A stretch of DNA of 64,000 nucleotides from CALFCE01 sp964411665 (GCA_964411665.1 CAYPMR010000008.1:1-64000), one strand, 5' to 3'; shown: positions 27,951 to 38,156, numbered from the stretch's first letter. The notes: generated from the sequence alone by a model not told the origin. Numbers and translations: made by a program.

Positions 27951-28775
27951 ATGAAAAAGATACCACACACCCTTACTAAACTGCTCCGATCGGCCCTTTA
28001 TTGTTCAGCACTGGTGGTGGTTTTCTTCGTGCTGCCAGTCGGTTGCCAGGTCATTGGCCACTACAGCAGCGATGGTAGCCGTCTGTCATGGTGGGAGCTG
28101 CGTCGAGACAGCAGCCGCCAGGCGCCGGATGCAAGCACAACTGACGATGCCATAATCCAGCTATATTCTGCCAGAGCAGCCCGCTGGCGCGGTGCTTTCG
28201 GCGTGCACACTTGGTATGCCACCAAAAAGACTGACGAAAATGCCTACACCCGCCTTGAAGTCATTGGTTATGCCCTGCGTTGGAGCGGAAAAACGGTTCG
28301 CGTAAGACGTGGCGCACCGGACAACTACTGGTTTGGCAGCAAGCCGTTTTTATTGCGTGAAATTCGCGGTGGCAAGAATGTCGACGATATGATCGATCGC
28401 CTGCACAAAGCAGCGGCTGAATACGAATACAACGACCAGTACAAAGTCTGGCCGGGTCCAAACAGCAACACATTCATAGCAACACTGGCGCGCAAAGTAC
28501 CGGAAATGGGTATAGAACTACCCGCTACAGCTATAGGGAAGGACTATTTGCCCAATGGCAAAGTGCTTGCCAGCAGCCCTAGTGGTCGCGGTTACCAGTT
28601 TTCACTGCGCGGACTATTTGGACTTCTTGTCGGAGCCGAGGAAGGTTTTGAAATTAATCTGCTCGGTTTAACGGCTGGTCTGGATATTTCACCGCTAGCA
28701 CTTAAGTTACCCGGGTTAGGGCGTATTGGTCTGTCTGATTTTCACAGTCGTGATGTAACAATGGATGATGGTTAG
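27951..28775 (+). CDS. DUF3750 family protein, membrane-anchored
   Basis: 274 aa. An N-terminal hydrophobic segment (about residues 15-32) is followed by a body with RAARWRGAFGVHTWYATK and YTRLEVIGYALRW, which I recognise as the hallmark of DUF3750. The catalytic role of this family is unknown; the conserved HTW and Asn/Tyr residues hint at an enzyme-like pocket. VGCQ at the end of the hydrophobic stretch could be a lipobox, but it is imperfect. It is divergent from the FAH operon. Confidence 0.75.
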   Translation: MKKIPHTLTKLLRSALYCSALVVVFFVLPVGCQVIGHYSSDGSRLSWWELRRDSSRQAPDASTTDDAIIQLYSARAARWRGAFGVHTWYATKKTDENAYTRLEVIGYALRWSGKTVRVRRGAPDNYWFGSKPFLLREIRGGKNVDDMIDRLHKAAAEYEYNDQYKVWPGPNSNTFIATLARKVPEMGIELPATAIGKDYLPNGKVLASSPSGRGYQFSLRGLFGLLVGAEEGFEINLLGLTAGLDISPLALKLPGLGRIGLSDFHSRDVTMDDG

Positions 28776-28920
28776 GTTTTCGCTTTCTGTTACTCATGAG
28801 CAGTATTTGTCTTTGGCAGAATGGGTAATGCCCATGGAAAAGAGCTAGCAAAAAATTACAAGTCGATAATTACATCGGCTATTCAAAATTAAAGAAAGTA
28901 CAATTAAGGACTTGTTAATC

Positions 28921-29805
28921 ATGCATGGATCTGTAAACAACATGTATCAATCAACATTAAAGACATTGCTAGCTATCAGTAATAAACGGACTGTGCCCTA
29001 TCGCCAGAGCGCTATGGTAAAACGCGTCCTGACGATTGTGTGCGTCGCTGGAATTTTTGCCGTTTCATCCCAGGCCACAGCACAAACAGCCGAAGAAAAA
29101 GGCCTTGCTATTGCCGAAGAAGCGGATCTGCGTAATGAAGGTTTCATTGACTCCACAGCAACAATGAAAATGGTGCTTCGAAATCGTGCCGGCAAGGAGA
29201 GCATACGTGAAATGCGATCCAGAGTTCTTGAGGTGACCGGCGATGGTGACAAAAGTCTGACAATTTTCGAACAGCCTCGTGATGTAAAAGGTACTGCGTC
29301 TTTAACCTACTCACACGCAATCAAGCCTGATGAACAGTGGTTGTATCTGCCCGCCCTAAAACGTGTGAAGCGCATATCATCAAAAAACAAATCCGGCCCG
29401 TTTATGGGCAGTGAATTTGCCTTCGAAGATATTTCATCCCAGGAAGTAGAAAAATACAGCTATAAGTATTTGCGGGACGAGAAGCTCGACGGACGAGATG
29501 TCTTTGTTGTTGAATCCTATCCGGCTTATAAAAACTCCGGCTACACACGATTGATAAGCTGGATTGACAGTCAGGAATATTACCCCGTCCAGGTTGAATA
29601 TTACGATCGCAAGGATTCGCTTTTGAAAACACTGACCCTGTCTAAATATGAACAGTTTCTTGGCAAATACTGGCGTTCATTACAAATGGATATGCAGAAT
29701 CATCAGACGGGCAAAAGCACAACGCTAAGCTGGGCTGACTTTAAGTTTCAGACCGGACTGACGGATTCTGATTTTAATAGTAAATCGTTGAAACGTTTGC
29801 GTTAG
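28921..29805 (+). CDS. LolA-like outer-membrane lipoprotein-sorting family protein (COG2834)
   Basis: About 294 aa. From residue 32 there is a clear signal peptide (MVKRVLTIVCVAGIFAVSS, cleavage after ATAQ). The mature part has LTIFEQPRDVKGTASL, WLYLPALKRVKRIS and GSEFAFEDIS, the pattern of LolA-like proteins that accompany MMPL/RND lipid exporters. ATG 28921 has AAGGA upstream; ATG 29014 gives the more natural signal peptide. It is 4 bases from the barrel gene, and the two probably work together at the periplasm/outer membrane, although no RND pump is adjacent. Confidence 0.82.
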   Translation: MHGSVNNMYQSTLKTLLAISNKRTVPYRQSAMVKRVLTIVCVAGIFAVSSQATAQTAEEKGLAIAEEADLRNEGFIDSTATMKMVLRNRAGKESIREMRSRVLEVTGDGDKSLTIFEQPRDVKGTASLTYSHAIKPDEQWLYLPALKRVKRISSKNKSGPFMGSEFAFEDISSQEVEKYSYKYLRDEKLDGRDVFVVESYPAYKNSGYTRLISWIDSQEYYPVQVEYYDRKDSLLKTLTLSKYEQFLGKYWRSLQMDMQNHQTGKSTTLSWADFKFQTGLTDSDFNSKSLKRLR

Positions 29806-29809
29806 GTCA

Positions 29810-31117
29810 ATGGCTTGTCTGGGCCATAGACATCATCTATACCCCGTTTTGACGATCACTCGGTTCATAGCTGCATTGTTTCATAATTGCTCGCAATGTC
29901 GTTCTCGCATGGTCGCAACCATAGTCACGACCTTGGCGTTTTCAGCTGCGCAAGCACAAGACACCGACAGTTTCTTTAACAAGCTTGAATACAGAGGCAA
30001 TGTAACCGCTCAATTGCAAGTATTCCCGGAAGACTCTGCGCATAGCGCAACTCAGAGCACTAATCTGTCTATCTCGGCGGAGGCCGAACTTTACTACCCT
30101 TTCGCCGATGGCAACAGCAGTGTGTTGATCACGCCCTTTGTACGTCTTGATGAAAACGATTCACAGCGAACCCACTTTGATTTGCGCGAGTTTCTTTATC
30201 AACGCAATGGTGACAACTGGGAAATACAAATTGGTCTTGGCAAGGTTTTCTGGGGTGTCGCCGAATCAGTCAATGTGGTGGATGTCGTTAACCAGCGCGA
30301 TTTCGTTGAAGGCATTCTTGACAACGAAAAACTGGGTCAACCGATGATTCAGCTAAGTTGGGTGCAGGACAATGGCAATCTGGATTTTTTCGTTTTACCA
30401 GCTTTTCGCGAGCAAACGTTCAGCGGGCCAAATGGCCGGCCGCGATTTCCACCGGTTATAGATATCGACTCTGCTGACACCAGTTCTTTCAGTGATGGTC
30501 GTAATGTTGACTTTGCGGCACGCTACAGCACTAACATCAGTGTCTGGGATCTGGGTTTTTCACTATTTGATGGCACTGATCGAAACCCTCAGCTGCAGCC
30601 TGTCTTTGGAGCAACCATCGCTGATCTAAGGCTACAACCTGTTTACACCCAGATCACACAGGCAGGCATTGATGCTCAAGCGACAATCGACAGCTGGCTA
30701 CTTAAATTCGAAGGTATCTACCAGCGCGGGGATAATATAGAAAGTCATGCCGAACTGGTTACAGGTTTCGAATATAGTTTTTTTGGCGTATTCGATACCG
30801 ATGCTGACCTTGGATTGATTGGCGAATATCTGTTTGATGAACGTGATTCGGACGTTACACAACCCTTCCAAAACGATGTGTTATTGGGATTGAGGATTGC
30901 ACTAAATGACGAGGATTCAAGCGAAGCATTAATAGGTTCGTTCGTCGATCTCGATTCCAATTCTGTAACGCTATCTGTTGAAGCCAGTCGCCGAATTGGC
31001 AATGCGTTTACCCTCTCGGCAAACGCTGTGATCTGGACACAAACCGAAGATGACCCTTTTCTTAATCTGCTCGCCGATGAAGATTTCGTCGAACTGGAAA
31101 TAGCCTGGTTTTTCTAA
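29810..31117 (+). CDS. outer-membrane beta-barrel protein
   Basis: 435 aa. A signal peptide ends around FSAAQAQDT if translation starts internally at MVATIVTT (about residue 34). The rest consists of alternating amphipathic strands and ends in WFF, a typical C-terminal aromatic signal for BAM insertion. The stretch GLGKVFWGVAESVNVVDVVNQRD matches barrel proteins encoded beside LolA-like proteins and MMPL pumps. Its gene begins 4 bases after the LolA-like gene, so they form an operon. Confidence 0.78.
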   Translation: MACLGHRHHLYPVLTITRFIAALFHNCSQCRSRMVATIVTTLAFSAAQAQDTDSFFNKLEYRGNVTAQLQVFPEDSAHSATQSTNLSISAEAELYYPFADGNSSVLITPFVRLDENDSQRTHFDLREFLYQRNGDNWEIQIGLGKVFWGVAESVNVVDVVNQRDFVEGILDNEKLGQPMIQLSWVQDNGNLDFFVLPAFREQTFSGPNGRPRFPPVIDIDSADTSSFSDGRNVDFAARYSTNISVWDLGFSLFDGTDRNPQLQPVFGATIADLRLQPVYTQITQAGIDAQATIDSWLLKFEGIYQRGDNIESHAELVTGFEYSFFGVFDTDADLGLIGEYLFDERDSDVTQPFQNDVLLGLRIALNDEDSSEALIGSFVDLDSNSVTLSVEASRRIGNAFTLSANAVIWTQTEDDPFLNLLADEDFVELEIAWFF

Positions 31118-31122
31118 TCGGT

Positions 31123-34100
31123 TCAACCGCCAGGCAGTACAGTGATTTTTCGCACGATGTCGGTGCTTAAGCCGGGGTCATCAGCATCGATAGCAATAAA
31201 TCTGACAAAGTGCTCACCTATATCGTCCGGTCCTGGTGTCCAGAGCAGTACCCGACCGCCGATACCATTATCATCAAAGCTTGCGCCTGAGGGTGAATTT
31301 TGTACTTGCAATACAGGTGCGTTGCCCTCCGGATCGATCGGCTGCACATTCAGACTCAGTTGCGCGCCAACCGGTATGCTTGGTGCAGCAAGCGCAGGAA
31401 ACAGTGGCGCCTGATTCGTCAAACTGGTCGCGGTGGTGGCAACAACAGTATTATCCTCTATGCCCGATGAACCCGTATTTTCGGTGGACGTATCCGCAAC
31501 ATCATCTGCCGACACGTCAGCTGCCTGCACGATCTGCAACCTTAATTCCAGCTCACTAATCAATGTCGGATCTGCTGCATCAGCGACGAAAATTGGCAAT
31601 TGGTAATTACCAACATCTTGCGCTGCTGGTGTCCAGACAAAACTACGCGTCCCGTTACCATTATCACTCAGTACTGCACCTGCAGGCAGATCTGCCATCC
31701 ACAGAGACGGCACTAATCCTTCGGGATCAACGGGTGCAAATAACAGATCGATTACGCTACCAATTGCTACTGGTGGAACATCAGGCACCAACAAAACCGG
31801 AGCAAGATTTGATTCCAGCTCAGGGCGCAATGCCAGCGTTAGGGTCGCTGGTGAAGCAGGCGATTCAATCTCAGTGTCAGTCGACTCCGCTGTCGTTGTC
31901 GCTATAGGGGCAGAATCTACAAAGGGTTCTGAGCCGTTTGCTGAGAGCGTCACCTCAGGCACCGATTCCCGGACTGGATCAGGCGCGGTATCGGTTTCCG
32001 CCTGCGCCACGGTTTCAGTCTCAACATCCACTTCAGACTGAGTAACCGAATCTTCCTCTACTGCAGAAGACTGAGCAGATGCACGAGGAAGAACCATCAG
32101 AGCCATTGTTTGTTCAGTGCGCAGAGTCGCATCCACTGCATCTGTCGTGACAAATACTAGTTCACGTCTGCCGACATCTTCATCGCCGGGGATCCATCGA
32201 AAGGTTCTGCTGCCATCGAAATTGTCATCGAGACTGCTCGATGCAGGCGCACCGACGATAGTAATACCAGGAACAGGACCGTCTTCATCTGTAGCTTCCA
32301 CTCTGAATTCAACAAGCTCGCCGGCTTCGACTTGCAGGCTTATCGGCAAGGCTGCAAATGCCGGGAGATTATTGAAAACCAGGAGTTCGATTGGCTCTTC
32401 GACAGTGACAGAAGGTTCTTCAGCTTCTGCTATCCCCTCTATCTGTTGACTGGACTGTCGCGAAATCAGGATTACCCAGTCATCCGATGCTCTTGACGGA
32501 GGGCTACCGAGTGATTGCCGCGCGTCAGAATTGAGAGTTCGGCTATCGCCCTCGAATTCACCCGTCTCGGGATTAAACCAGCGTAGCTGATATTCAACAC
32601 CAGCTTCAAACGACAAATCAATGTTAGCTTCGTTCGCCGCTGAAGGCAGATAAATTGAGTACACCTGCCCGGGCAAAGCAAACACTTCAGCACCACCAAA
32701 ATCCCGCGACTCACCCGATACCAGCGAATCGTCCGGCTGCATTTGCCAGAACGGTAGATTGGCTTCCATAAATTCACGTGCATGACGCATGTAGGTCCAC
32801 ATACTCTCGCGCGTGCGGAAGTCTTCCAGATTGATATCACCACCAGGTGGTAAAGGTAAAAAACCGAAATACCATTCAATGTTACCGCCACTGAAATACA
32901 CATCATACAGGGCTTGTTTACGCAGAAGCTCCGCATTACTTGTGGTCAGTGCGGTCGTATTTTCGTCCATGTCCAGAACCCATGGGTGGCCGACTTCGCG
33001 TGAGCGTTGTCGCCATTCCTCAGTAAGCCGACCTGCATTTTCAATGTTGTATTGTATCGCTGAAGCACTAAACCGATCGTCACCCAGTATTTGCTCATAG
33101 GTTTGAAAGGCTTCGATGTGCGTATGAACCGAAATCGGCTTGGCAGTCCAGTCGATGGACTGCAGATACTGCGCTGTTTCCCTGAGAACATCGGCCGGAA
33201 AATCGTTTTCCTCGGAGAGATTCCATTTCATGGCAAGTACGAATCCGAAGCGTGAAACCAGTTCTCGTAAAAATAGTCGGCGCTCTAAACCAAATTCGCC
33301 ATTATCAAGCCAGCGCTCATTGGCAAGTTCGGTTTCAGCCAGTACAACATGCAATGCAATACCGCGACGTTGTGCATGATCGAAAATTTGTGACCACTGG
33401 TATAGCTTGCTGATATCAAAATGCGTTTTTGCAGAACGTGTATTCGCTGGAGAGATAAATGGATAGGTATCCTGACCGTCGCCACCAAGGTTCATAGGCA
33501 AAAAATAAACAGAATTCACACCCTGTGAAGACAGATAGTTAAGAGCGCCAGTGAGACCGAGACTATCGCGCTCAGTATCCGGGCTAATAAAAAAGGGATC
33601 AGATAAAGGCAGTGCATCAGCGCGATGACTATCGTAACTGTGCAAAAAAGCGGGTCCGACACCCCCCTGGTCCTGGGTATTATCAAACCCGTTATAGGCC
33701 AGCAGGTTTTCCGGACTATCGGTACCGGATTTCAACCAGTAAGGCCCATCACGAAATTTAAGGTAATGTTCACCGACATACTCCAGGGCACCATAACGCA
33801 GAAAACCGGGCGCCTGCGAATCTCTTTCAGCGACTGTAAATGAGCCGCTCTCTCCGTCGAACGACATCGCTGAGCCGGCGTTGGCATCAGTCTCAATCGC
33901 GACCGACGCGCCACTGCGAAAGCTTGCCGTGTATTGCCATTGGCCGGCTTCGTCCGGTGAGAAGCGAACTCGCCAAGTATTGCCGCTACCTCCACCTTCG
34001 CCATTACCGGCAAAAAATCCGGGAATTTCGATAGAGGCCCCAGAGGGACTGGTTAGCAGCAATGTCAGGCGGTAGTCGAGGAACGGATTCGGCTGGTTAT

Positions 34101-34254
34101 CGCTCTCTGTGTGCGCAGGCCCTTCGAAATCAACTGTCAGTGGATACCATTGACGCATTTCACCAGAGACCGTCGCCGCGAATGCAGGATTGAAGGCCAC
34201 TGACAGTGCAATACAAAGAAGTAAGTGAATACTCTGTACGTATAGATGCTTCAT
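31123..34254 (-). CDS. secreted multidomain protein: DUF5060, TIM-barrel glycoside hydrolase-like, three Ig-like repeats
   Basis: 1043 aa with a signal peptide (cleavage near AFAATVS). Order: DUF5060 Ig-like domain (about 27-137, EMRQWYPLTVDFEGP); a putative TIM-barrel hydrolase (about 150-520) with FLRYGALEYVGEHYLKFRDG and WNLSEEND; a beta domain with WFNPETGEFEG (about 530-612); then three Ig-like repeats (about 640-735, 835-925, 950-1043) separated by Thr/Glu-rich linkers. Each repeat shows P-x-F/L..., DNxxGxRxFxWxP and DVGxxxLxF...DAxDPTL. It is likely exported to act on polysaccharide; substrate unknown. It diverges from the GH10 gene, whose product carries the same repeat. It converges with the barrel gene with only 5 bases between stops. 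Confidence 0.82.
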   Translation of the reverse strand: MKHLYVQSIHLLLCIALSVAFNPAFAATVSGEMRQWYPLTVDFEGPAHTESDNQPNPFLDYRLTLLLTSPSGASIEIPGFFAGNGEGGGSGNTWRVRFSPDEAGQWQYTASFRSGASVAIETDANAGSAMSFDGESGSFTVAERDSQAPGFLRYGALEYVGEHYLKFRDGPYWLKSGTDSPENLLAYNGFDNTQDQGGVGPAFLHSYDSHRADALPLSDPFFISPDTERDSLGLTGALNYLSSQGVNSVYFLPMNLGGDGQDTYPFISPANTRSAKTHFDISKLYQWSQIFDHAQRRGIALHVVLAETELANERWLDNGEFGLERRLFLRELVSRFGFVLAMKWNLSEENDFPADVLRETAQYLQSIDWTAKPISVHTHIEAFQTYEQILGDDRFSASAIQYNIENAGRLTEEWRQRSREVGHPWVLDMDENTTALTTSNAELLRKQALYDVYFSGGNIEWYFGFLPLPPGGDINLEDFRTRESMWTYMRHAREFMEANLPFWQMQPDDSLVSGESRDFGGAEVFALPGQVYSIYLPSAANEANIDLSFEAGVEYQLRWFNPETGEFEGDSRTLNSDARQSLGSPPSRASDDWVILISRQSSQQIEGIAEAEEPSVTVEEPIELLVFNNLPAFAALPISLQVEAGELVEFRVEATDEDGPVPGITIVGAPASSSLDDNFDGSRTFRWIPGDEDVGRRELVFVTTDAVDATLRTEQTMALMVLPRASAQSSAVEEDSVTQSEVDVETETVAQAETDTAPDPVRESVPEVTLSANGSEPFVDSAPIATTTAESTDTEIESPASPATLTLALRPELESNLAPVLLVPDVPPVAIGSVIDLLFAPVDPEGLVPSLWMADLPAGAVLSDNGNGTRSFVWTPAAQDVGNYQLPIFVADAADPTLISELELRLQIVQAADVSADDVADTSTENTGSSGIEDNTVVATTATSLTNQAPLFPALAAPSIPVGAQLSLNVQPIDPEGNAPVLQVQNSPSGASFDDNGIGGRVLLWTPGPDDIGEHFVRFIAIDADDPGLSTDIVRKITVLPGG

Positions 34255-34599
34255 ACCTGCTCTTTCTTATCTCTCGCGTTGCAGCTTTGCTTCACGTTGC
34301 GACTTTGCTTTTTGTGATGCGATCCAGATCTGTACACAAAGCTGTGACTAACTCGACAGCTGGACGGCATTATGCCAAAAAAGTCAATTCATTGACAGAA
34401 TGGGTCATGTCGGCAGTTTGCAAACTTTCACCTGAATTTGCCGAAGCTTAACGACCAGGCAACGATCTGCACACATCGCCTCAGCTATTATATTGGATTG
34501 AACGTCAATTTACCGACTTTAACCGGCCGTGTCATGACGACATTAGTTGCAACAAAAACAACGATGAAAGAAATATTTCCAAGTGAGCAAGCACTTCGC

Positions 34600-36735
34600 A
34601 TGGCTGTAACGTCTGGCGCCGGGTTACAACAGCGCACCCTAAAGAAAGCTCTCGGCCACGTTGCTAGCACTCTGCTGGTTGCCTGTGTACTGTTGATGAT
34701 TGGCTGCACTTCCGGTGATTCGAACCCATCAAGAAATTCAAACGAAAATACTGATGCAGTACCGGTAGATGTACAATCGCAAAGCGATTCACCGCTCGTC
34801 GACAACAACTCGACTGCCGGCAACGAGAACAGCCCTTCTAACGATACGATTACACTGCCGACGCAAAATCCATCTCCTATCGCCGAACCTATAGATAACG
34901 AAGCACAAACCGATAACGACGCACAAACCGCCGACGTTATCGATGCCACTACACCAGTCGACCCTGTTGTCAGTACCTCTCAGAACGATGCTAGAGCACC
35001 AGTTCGATCTTTGGTTGCACCCGGCAGCAATCTCGCTACCTATGTGCCAGCTGAACGACCCGTTCCTTCCTTGAGGGCACCACCTGCACAACCAGTAGTC
35101 GTAACACCGGTAATAAATGAAGGCACGCCATTACCAGCACCTGTTGTGTCAGTTCCACCAGGTGTAGATACAAATATTAATTTTCCGCCGTTCTTTGAGA
35201 ATCTGGGAATAAGTATTGTCACGGCAGGTCAAACTCTGACACTACCCGTCATACCACGCGACCAGAATGGAAACATCCCGGGACTTTTTACTGGTCCACT
35301 ACCCGAAGGTGCACGCTTTGAGGATAATTTTGATGGCACCAAGTCCATTGTATGGCGACCACTACAGCCCGATGCAGGACTGCACGAAATTTCCATCACT
35401 GCAGTAGACGCCACTGAACCGCTCCTGAGAACCACGCAACTGGCCCGCGTGTTCGTACAACTACCGGCGGACGAATCAGGCATCGTCAATCTACCACCTG
35501 CGATTGATCGCGTTGTACCCCATAGAGCACGCGCAGGCGACGAGGTCATCATTCAGGTCAAGGGTACTGATCCCAATGGCCATATCCCGCGCCTGGAACT
35601 GTTAAGCAGCTTGAACAATTTCAGTTTTGAGGTGCTTGCGGAAGATGAGCGTATCCGCGTGCTGCGTTGGCAAACACTTGAAACCGATGTGGGTATTCAC
35701 CAATTGCGATTCAGAGTTACCGATGCTATCGACCCAGGCATGACAGCAGAAAGCACGATCGAGATACAACTGTCACATCCGAACGCATTTGTGCGCCCAG
35801 GACCTCGCCTGCGTACGCTGGCAAGTAACAGGGATTTTTATATCGGTTACGCATCGCTGCTTAATTTCGATCAACGACCTGACAGCGCCATCTACACCGA
35901 CATAGCCGTTAGCGAATTCAATTTGGTGTCTACAGAGAATTCACTAAAATGGGGAATCGTTAATCCGCAACCGAATGTCTGGCGTTGGGACGCGTTCGAT
36001 AAAGAGATGCTATTGGCACATGAACACGGCATGTTGATGCATGGTCATCCGATTATCTGGCATCGTCAGTTGCCGCGGTGGCTTTCAGATCTGCGTCTCG
36101 ATCAAGTTGAACAAGTCATGCTCGATTACGTCAGCCATGTAGCCGATCGTTACGGCCCGCACGTTGCGCTGTGGGATGTGGTCAATGAATCATTGGAGGA
36201 AGACGGCACGTTCCGCGACTCTATCTGGTTCAAGAGTATGGGTGAGTCTTATATAGATAAGGCCTTCCGTCAGGCGGCCATAAGTGCGCCCTTCTCGCGT
36301 TTGCTCTATAACGATTTTGATGTTGCCTGGGAAGGCCCCAAATCAGATGCCATGTTTAGATTGGTCAGCCGAATGCTTGATGAGGGAGTACCCTTACACG
36401 GTGTCGGTTTCCAAATGCATATATTCACCGACTTCGATCTTCTCGATAGCGTCGAACGTACCTTTCAGCGCTTCGCTGATCTTGGGTTGGAAATCTACAT
36501 AACCGAGCTGGATATTTCGCAAGCCGGGGCACCCGATCTTGCAAGACAGGCGCAGCTCTATCGTGAAATCATGTCGCTTTGTTTGCAACAAAGCGCCTGT
36601 AAAGCTCTACAGACTTGGGGATTCACCGATCGTTATTCGTGGAGAAGTACCTTCGATCCGCTGATCTTCGATGATGACTACAATGCCAAAAGCGCTTATT
36701 TTGCGCTACAGCAACGGCTGACCCAACCAGACTAG
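34600..36735 (+). CDS. GH10 endo-beta-1,4-xylanase lipoprotein with two Ig-like repeats
   Basis: About 711 aa from the ATG at 34600; the frame is open from 34438 and earlier starts are possible. A lipobox LMIGC follows a hydrophobic run, so it is probably a surface lipoprotein. A low-complexity Asn/Asp/Thr/Pro linker leads to two Ig-like repeats (NFDGTKSIVWRPLQPDAG and relatives), then a GH10 domain of about 310 residues. The acid/base Glu is in WDVVNES (codon 36187-36189) and the nucleophile in YITELDIS (codon 36505-36507). HGMLMHGHPIIWH is the expected substrate-binding segment. It would cut xylan outside the cell. Confidence 0.9.
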   Translation: MAVTSGAGLQQRTLKKALGHVASTLLVACVLLMIGCTSGDSNPSRNSNENTDAVPVDVQSQSDSPLVDNNSTAGNENSPSNDTITLPTQNPSPIAEPIDNEAQTDNDAQTADVIDATTPVDPVVSTSQNDARAPVRSLVAPGSNLATYVPAERPVPSLRAPPAQPVVVTPVINEGTPLPAPVVSVPPGVDTNINFPPFFENLGISIVTAGQTLTLPVIPRDQNGNIPGLFTGPLPEGARFEDNFDGTKSIVWRPLQPDAGLHEISITAVDATEPLLRTTQLARVFVQLPADESGIVNLPPAIDRVVPHRARAGDEVIIQVKGTDPNGHIPRLELLSSLNNFSFEVLAEDERIRVLRWQTLETDVGIHQLRFRVTDAIDPGMTAESTIEIQLSHPNAFVRPGPRLRTLASNRDFYIGYASLLNFDQRPDSAIYTDIAVSEFNLVSTENSLKWGIVNPQPNVWRWDAFDKEMLLAHEHGMLMHGHPIIWHRQLPRWLSDLRLDQVEQVMLDYVSHVADRYGPHVALWDVVNESLEEDGTFRDSIWFKSMGESYIDKAFRQAAISAPFSRLLYNDFDVAWEGPKSDAMFRLVSRMLDEGVPLHGVGFQMHIFTDFDLLDSVERTFQRFADLGLEIYITELDISQAGAPDLARQAQLYREIMSLCLQQSACKALQTWGFTDRYSWRSTFDPLIFDDDYNAKSAYFALQQRLTQPD

Positions 36736-36743
36736 CAATAAAG

Positions 36744-36770
36744 TGGCGGATCGTTCCAAACGATCCGCCA
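36744..36770. terminator. strong hairpin after the xylanase gene
   Basis: A perfect 12-bp stem TGGCGGATCGTT / AACGATCCGCCA with a 3-base loop begins 9 bases after the GH10 stop. It is followed by ACCCAAAAAA rather than T residues on the plus strand, while the minus strand leaves through CTTTATT. It sits between convergent genes and may serve both. Confidence 0.65.
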
Positions 36771-36844
36771 ACCCAAAAAACTACCCTCTGCCTGCATCAA
36801 TCAATCCCAACGACACATCAAGTCGTTGAGATCATCCGCATCCG

Positions 36845-37687
36845 TCAAACGGCGTCCGATTTCCCGATCGCCGGCTGCTCAATGACAACTGCTTTAGTAG
36901 CCTTGTCACCGTGAGTGGCCTGCTTCATACGCATCAACTTACGCTGATAGCGAGATTGCACAAGATCGGTCAATACTAGTATACCGATCACAAAATAAAA
37001 TGTGCTCTTGGCCATGGGTACTATCGGATGCCCAAACAGGGAAATATGCGCCAGATGTCCACCCTCCGATAACAGCATAATGCCAACTATGAAGAGTATG
37101 AACAGACCTAACACTTCATACATTCTGTTTTTTTCAAGAAACGTCGATACGCGATCCGCCAGCCAGATCATCAATACACCACCAATAATAATGGCGATCG
37201 CCATGACCCAGAACACATCTGTGAGCGCCATCGCGCTCAGGATCGAGTCAAACGAAAAGACCAGATTCATCAGAACAATCCAGAAAATAATTTTGGCAAC
37301 CGACGCAGGTTTCTTGTCTGATGCATGGGCCTCCTCGTAGTTCATCATGTGCATGACTTCTTTGGTGGCCGTATAGATGATGAAAACACCACCGACAAGC
37401 ACGATGATACTGTGTAGATTGAAATTACTTTCAATAATCCCGGGGATATTCAATGCGAATATCGGGTCTTGAACATATTTGATCAGCGAAATCAGTAAAA
37501 ACAATAGTACGATTCGCAGCACTATTGCCAGACCAATACCGTATTTTCGTACCTTTGCCTGCTGCTCAGGTGGTGCTCTCTTTGATTCGAGGGAGATATA
37601 CAATAGATTATCGAATCCGAGTACCGCCTGCAGTAACACCAAAGCACCCAGTGTCAGCAGATTTTCCAATAAGACTTCCATTTGCAT
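36845..37687 (-). CDS. TerC family integral membrane protein
   Basis: 280 aa, about 7-8 hydrophobic segments, with the two family motifs GFDNLLYISLES and FSFDSILSAMALTD, whose acidic residues are thought to bind metal ions within the membrane. TerC relatives take part in tellurite resistance or manganese handling of exported proteins. No other ter gene is present, so a general metal-ion role is more likely than a tellurite operon. Confidence 0.88.
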   Translation of the reverse strand: MQMEVLLENLLTLGALVLLQAVLGFDNLLYISLESKRAPPEQQAKVRKYGIGLAIVLRIVLLFLLISLIKYVQDPIFALNIPGIIESNFNLHSIIVLVGGVFIIYTATKEVMHMMNYEEAHASDKKPASVAKIIFWIVLMNLVFSFDSILSAMALTDVFWVMAIAIIIGGVLMIWLADRVSTFLEKNRMYEVLGLFILFIVGIMLLSEGGHLAHISLFGHPIVPMAKSTFYFVIGILVLTDLVQSRYQRKLMRMKQATHGDKATKAVVIEQPAIGKSDAV

Positions 37688-37853
37688 GCTCCAAAGACGG
37701 ATACGTGTTTTTTCGTACCCTGATCAGTTAAATGTAAACAGGTTAATCGTAAGTAGTGCAGTGTCTGAAAGGTGCGATTAATCGCAACATCCGTTGTAAC
37801 GTATTTTAAGCTATATATCAGAACAATTAGATTGATGACCCAAAAAGTTGCAG

Positions 37854-38054
37854 TCAGTCGTTCTCGATCTCACAGGAAATCGCCGGTACATCAGTTTCTT
37901 CGTCTACCCACACATTAAACAATATGGGCTGACAGCACACCTGACAATCTTCGACATAAGTTTGAGATTCAACCGAATGGTCGATGTCAATATTAATTGT
38001 CTCCCCACAATAGGGACAAATGATATCGTGGCTTGAGAGTTCTAGGCTGGCCAT
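37854..38054 (-). CDS. CPXCG-motif cysteine-rich zinc-ribbon protein
   Basis: 66 aa. CPYCGE near the N-terminus and a second pair in EDCQVCCQPI form a zinc ribbon; the C-terminal half is acidic. It matches the small CPXCG family common in gammaproteobacteria, of unknown function. Its start ATG at 38054 is 100 bases from the GT14 stop on the same strand. Confidence 0.85.
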   Translation of the reverse strand: MASLELSSHDIICPYCGETINIDIDHSVESQTYVEDCQVCCQPILFNVWVDEETDVPAISCEIEND

Positions 38055-38156
38055 CGCTGCGGCAAAGCGTACATTTAATTGTGAGGTGTCATTTGCAAAG
38101 CAAACATAGCTTGGTGTACCTCAACAGGCAGAAAATCAGCAGCCCGACTGTCGAGC

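Noticed and set aside
36845..37687. Tellurite resistance operon
   Set aside because: Only a TerC-family gene is present; terA, terB, terD, terE and terZ are missing.
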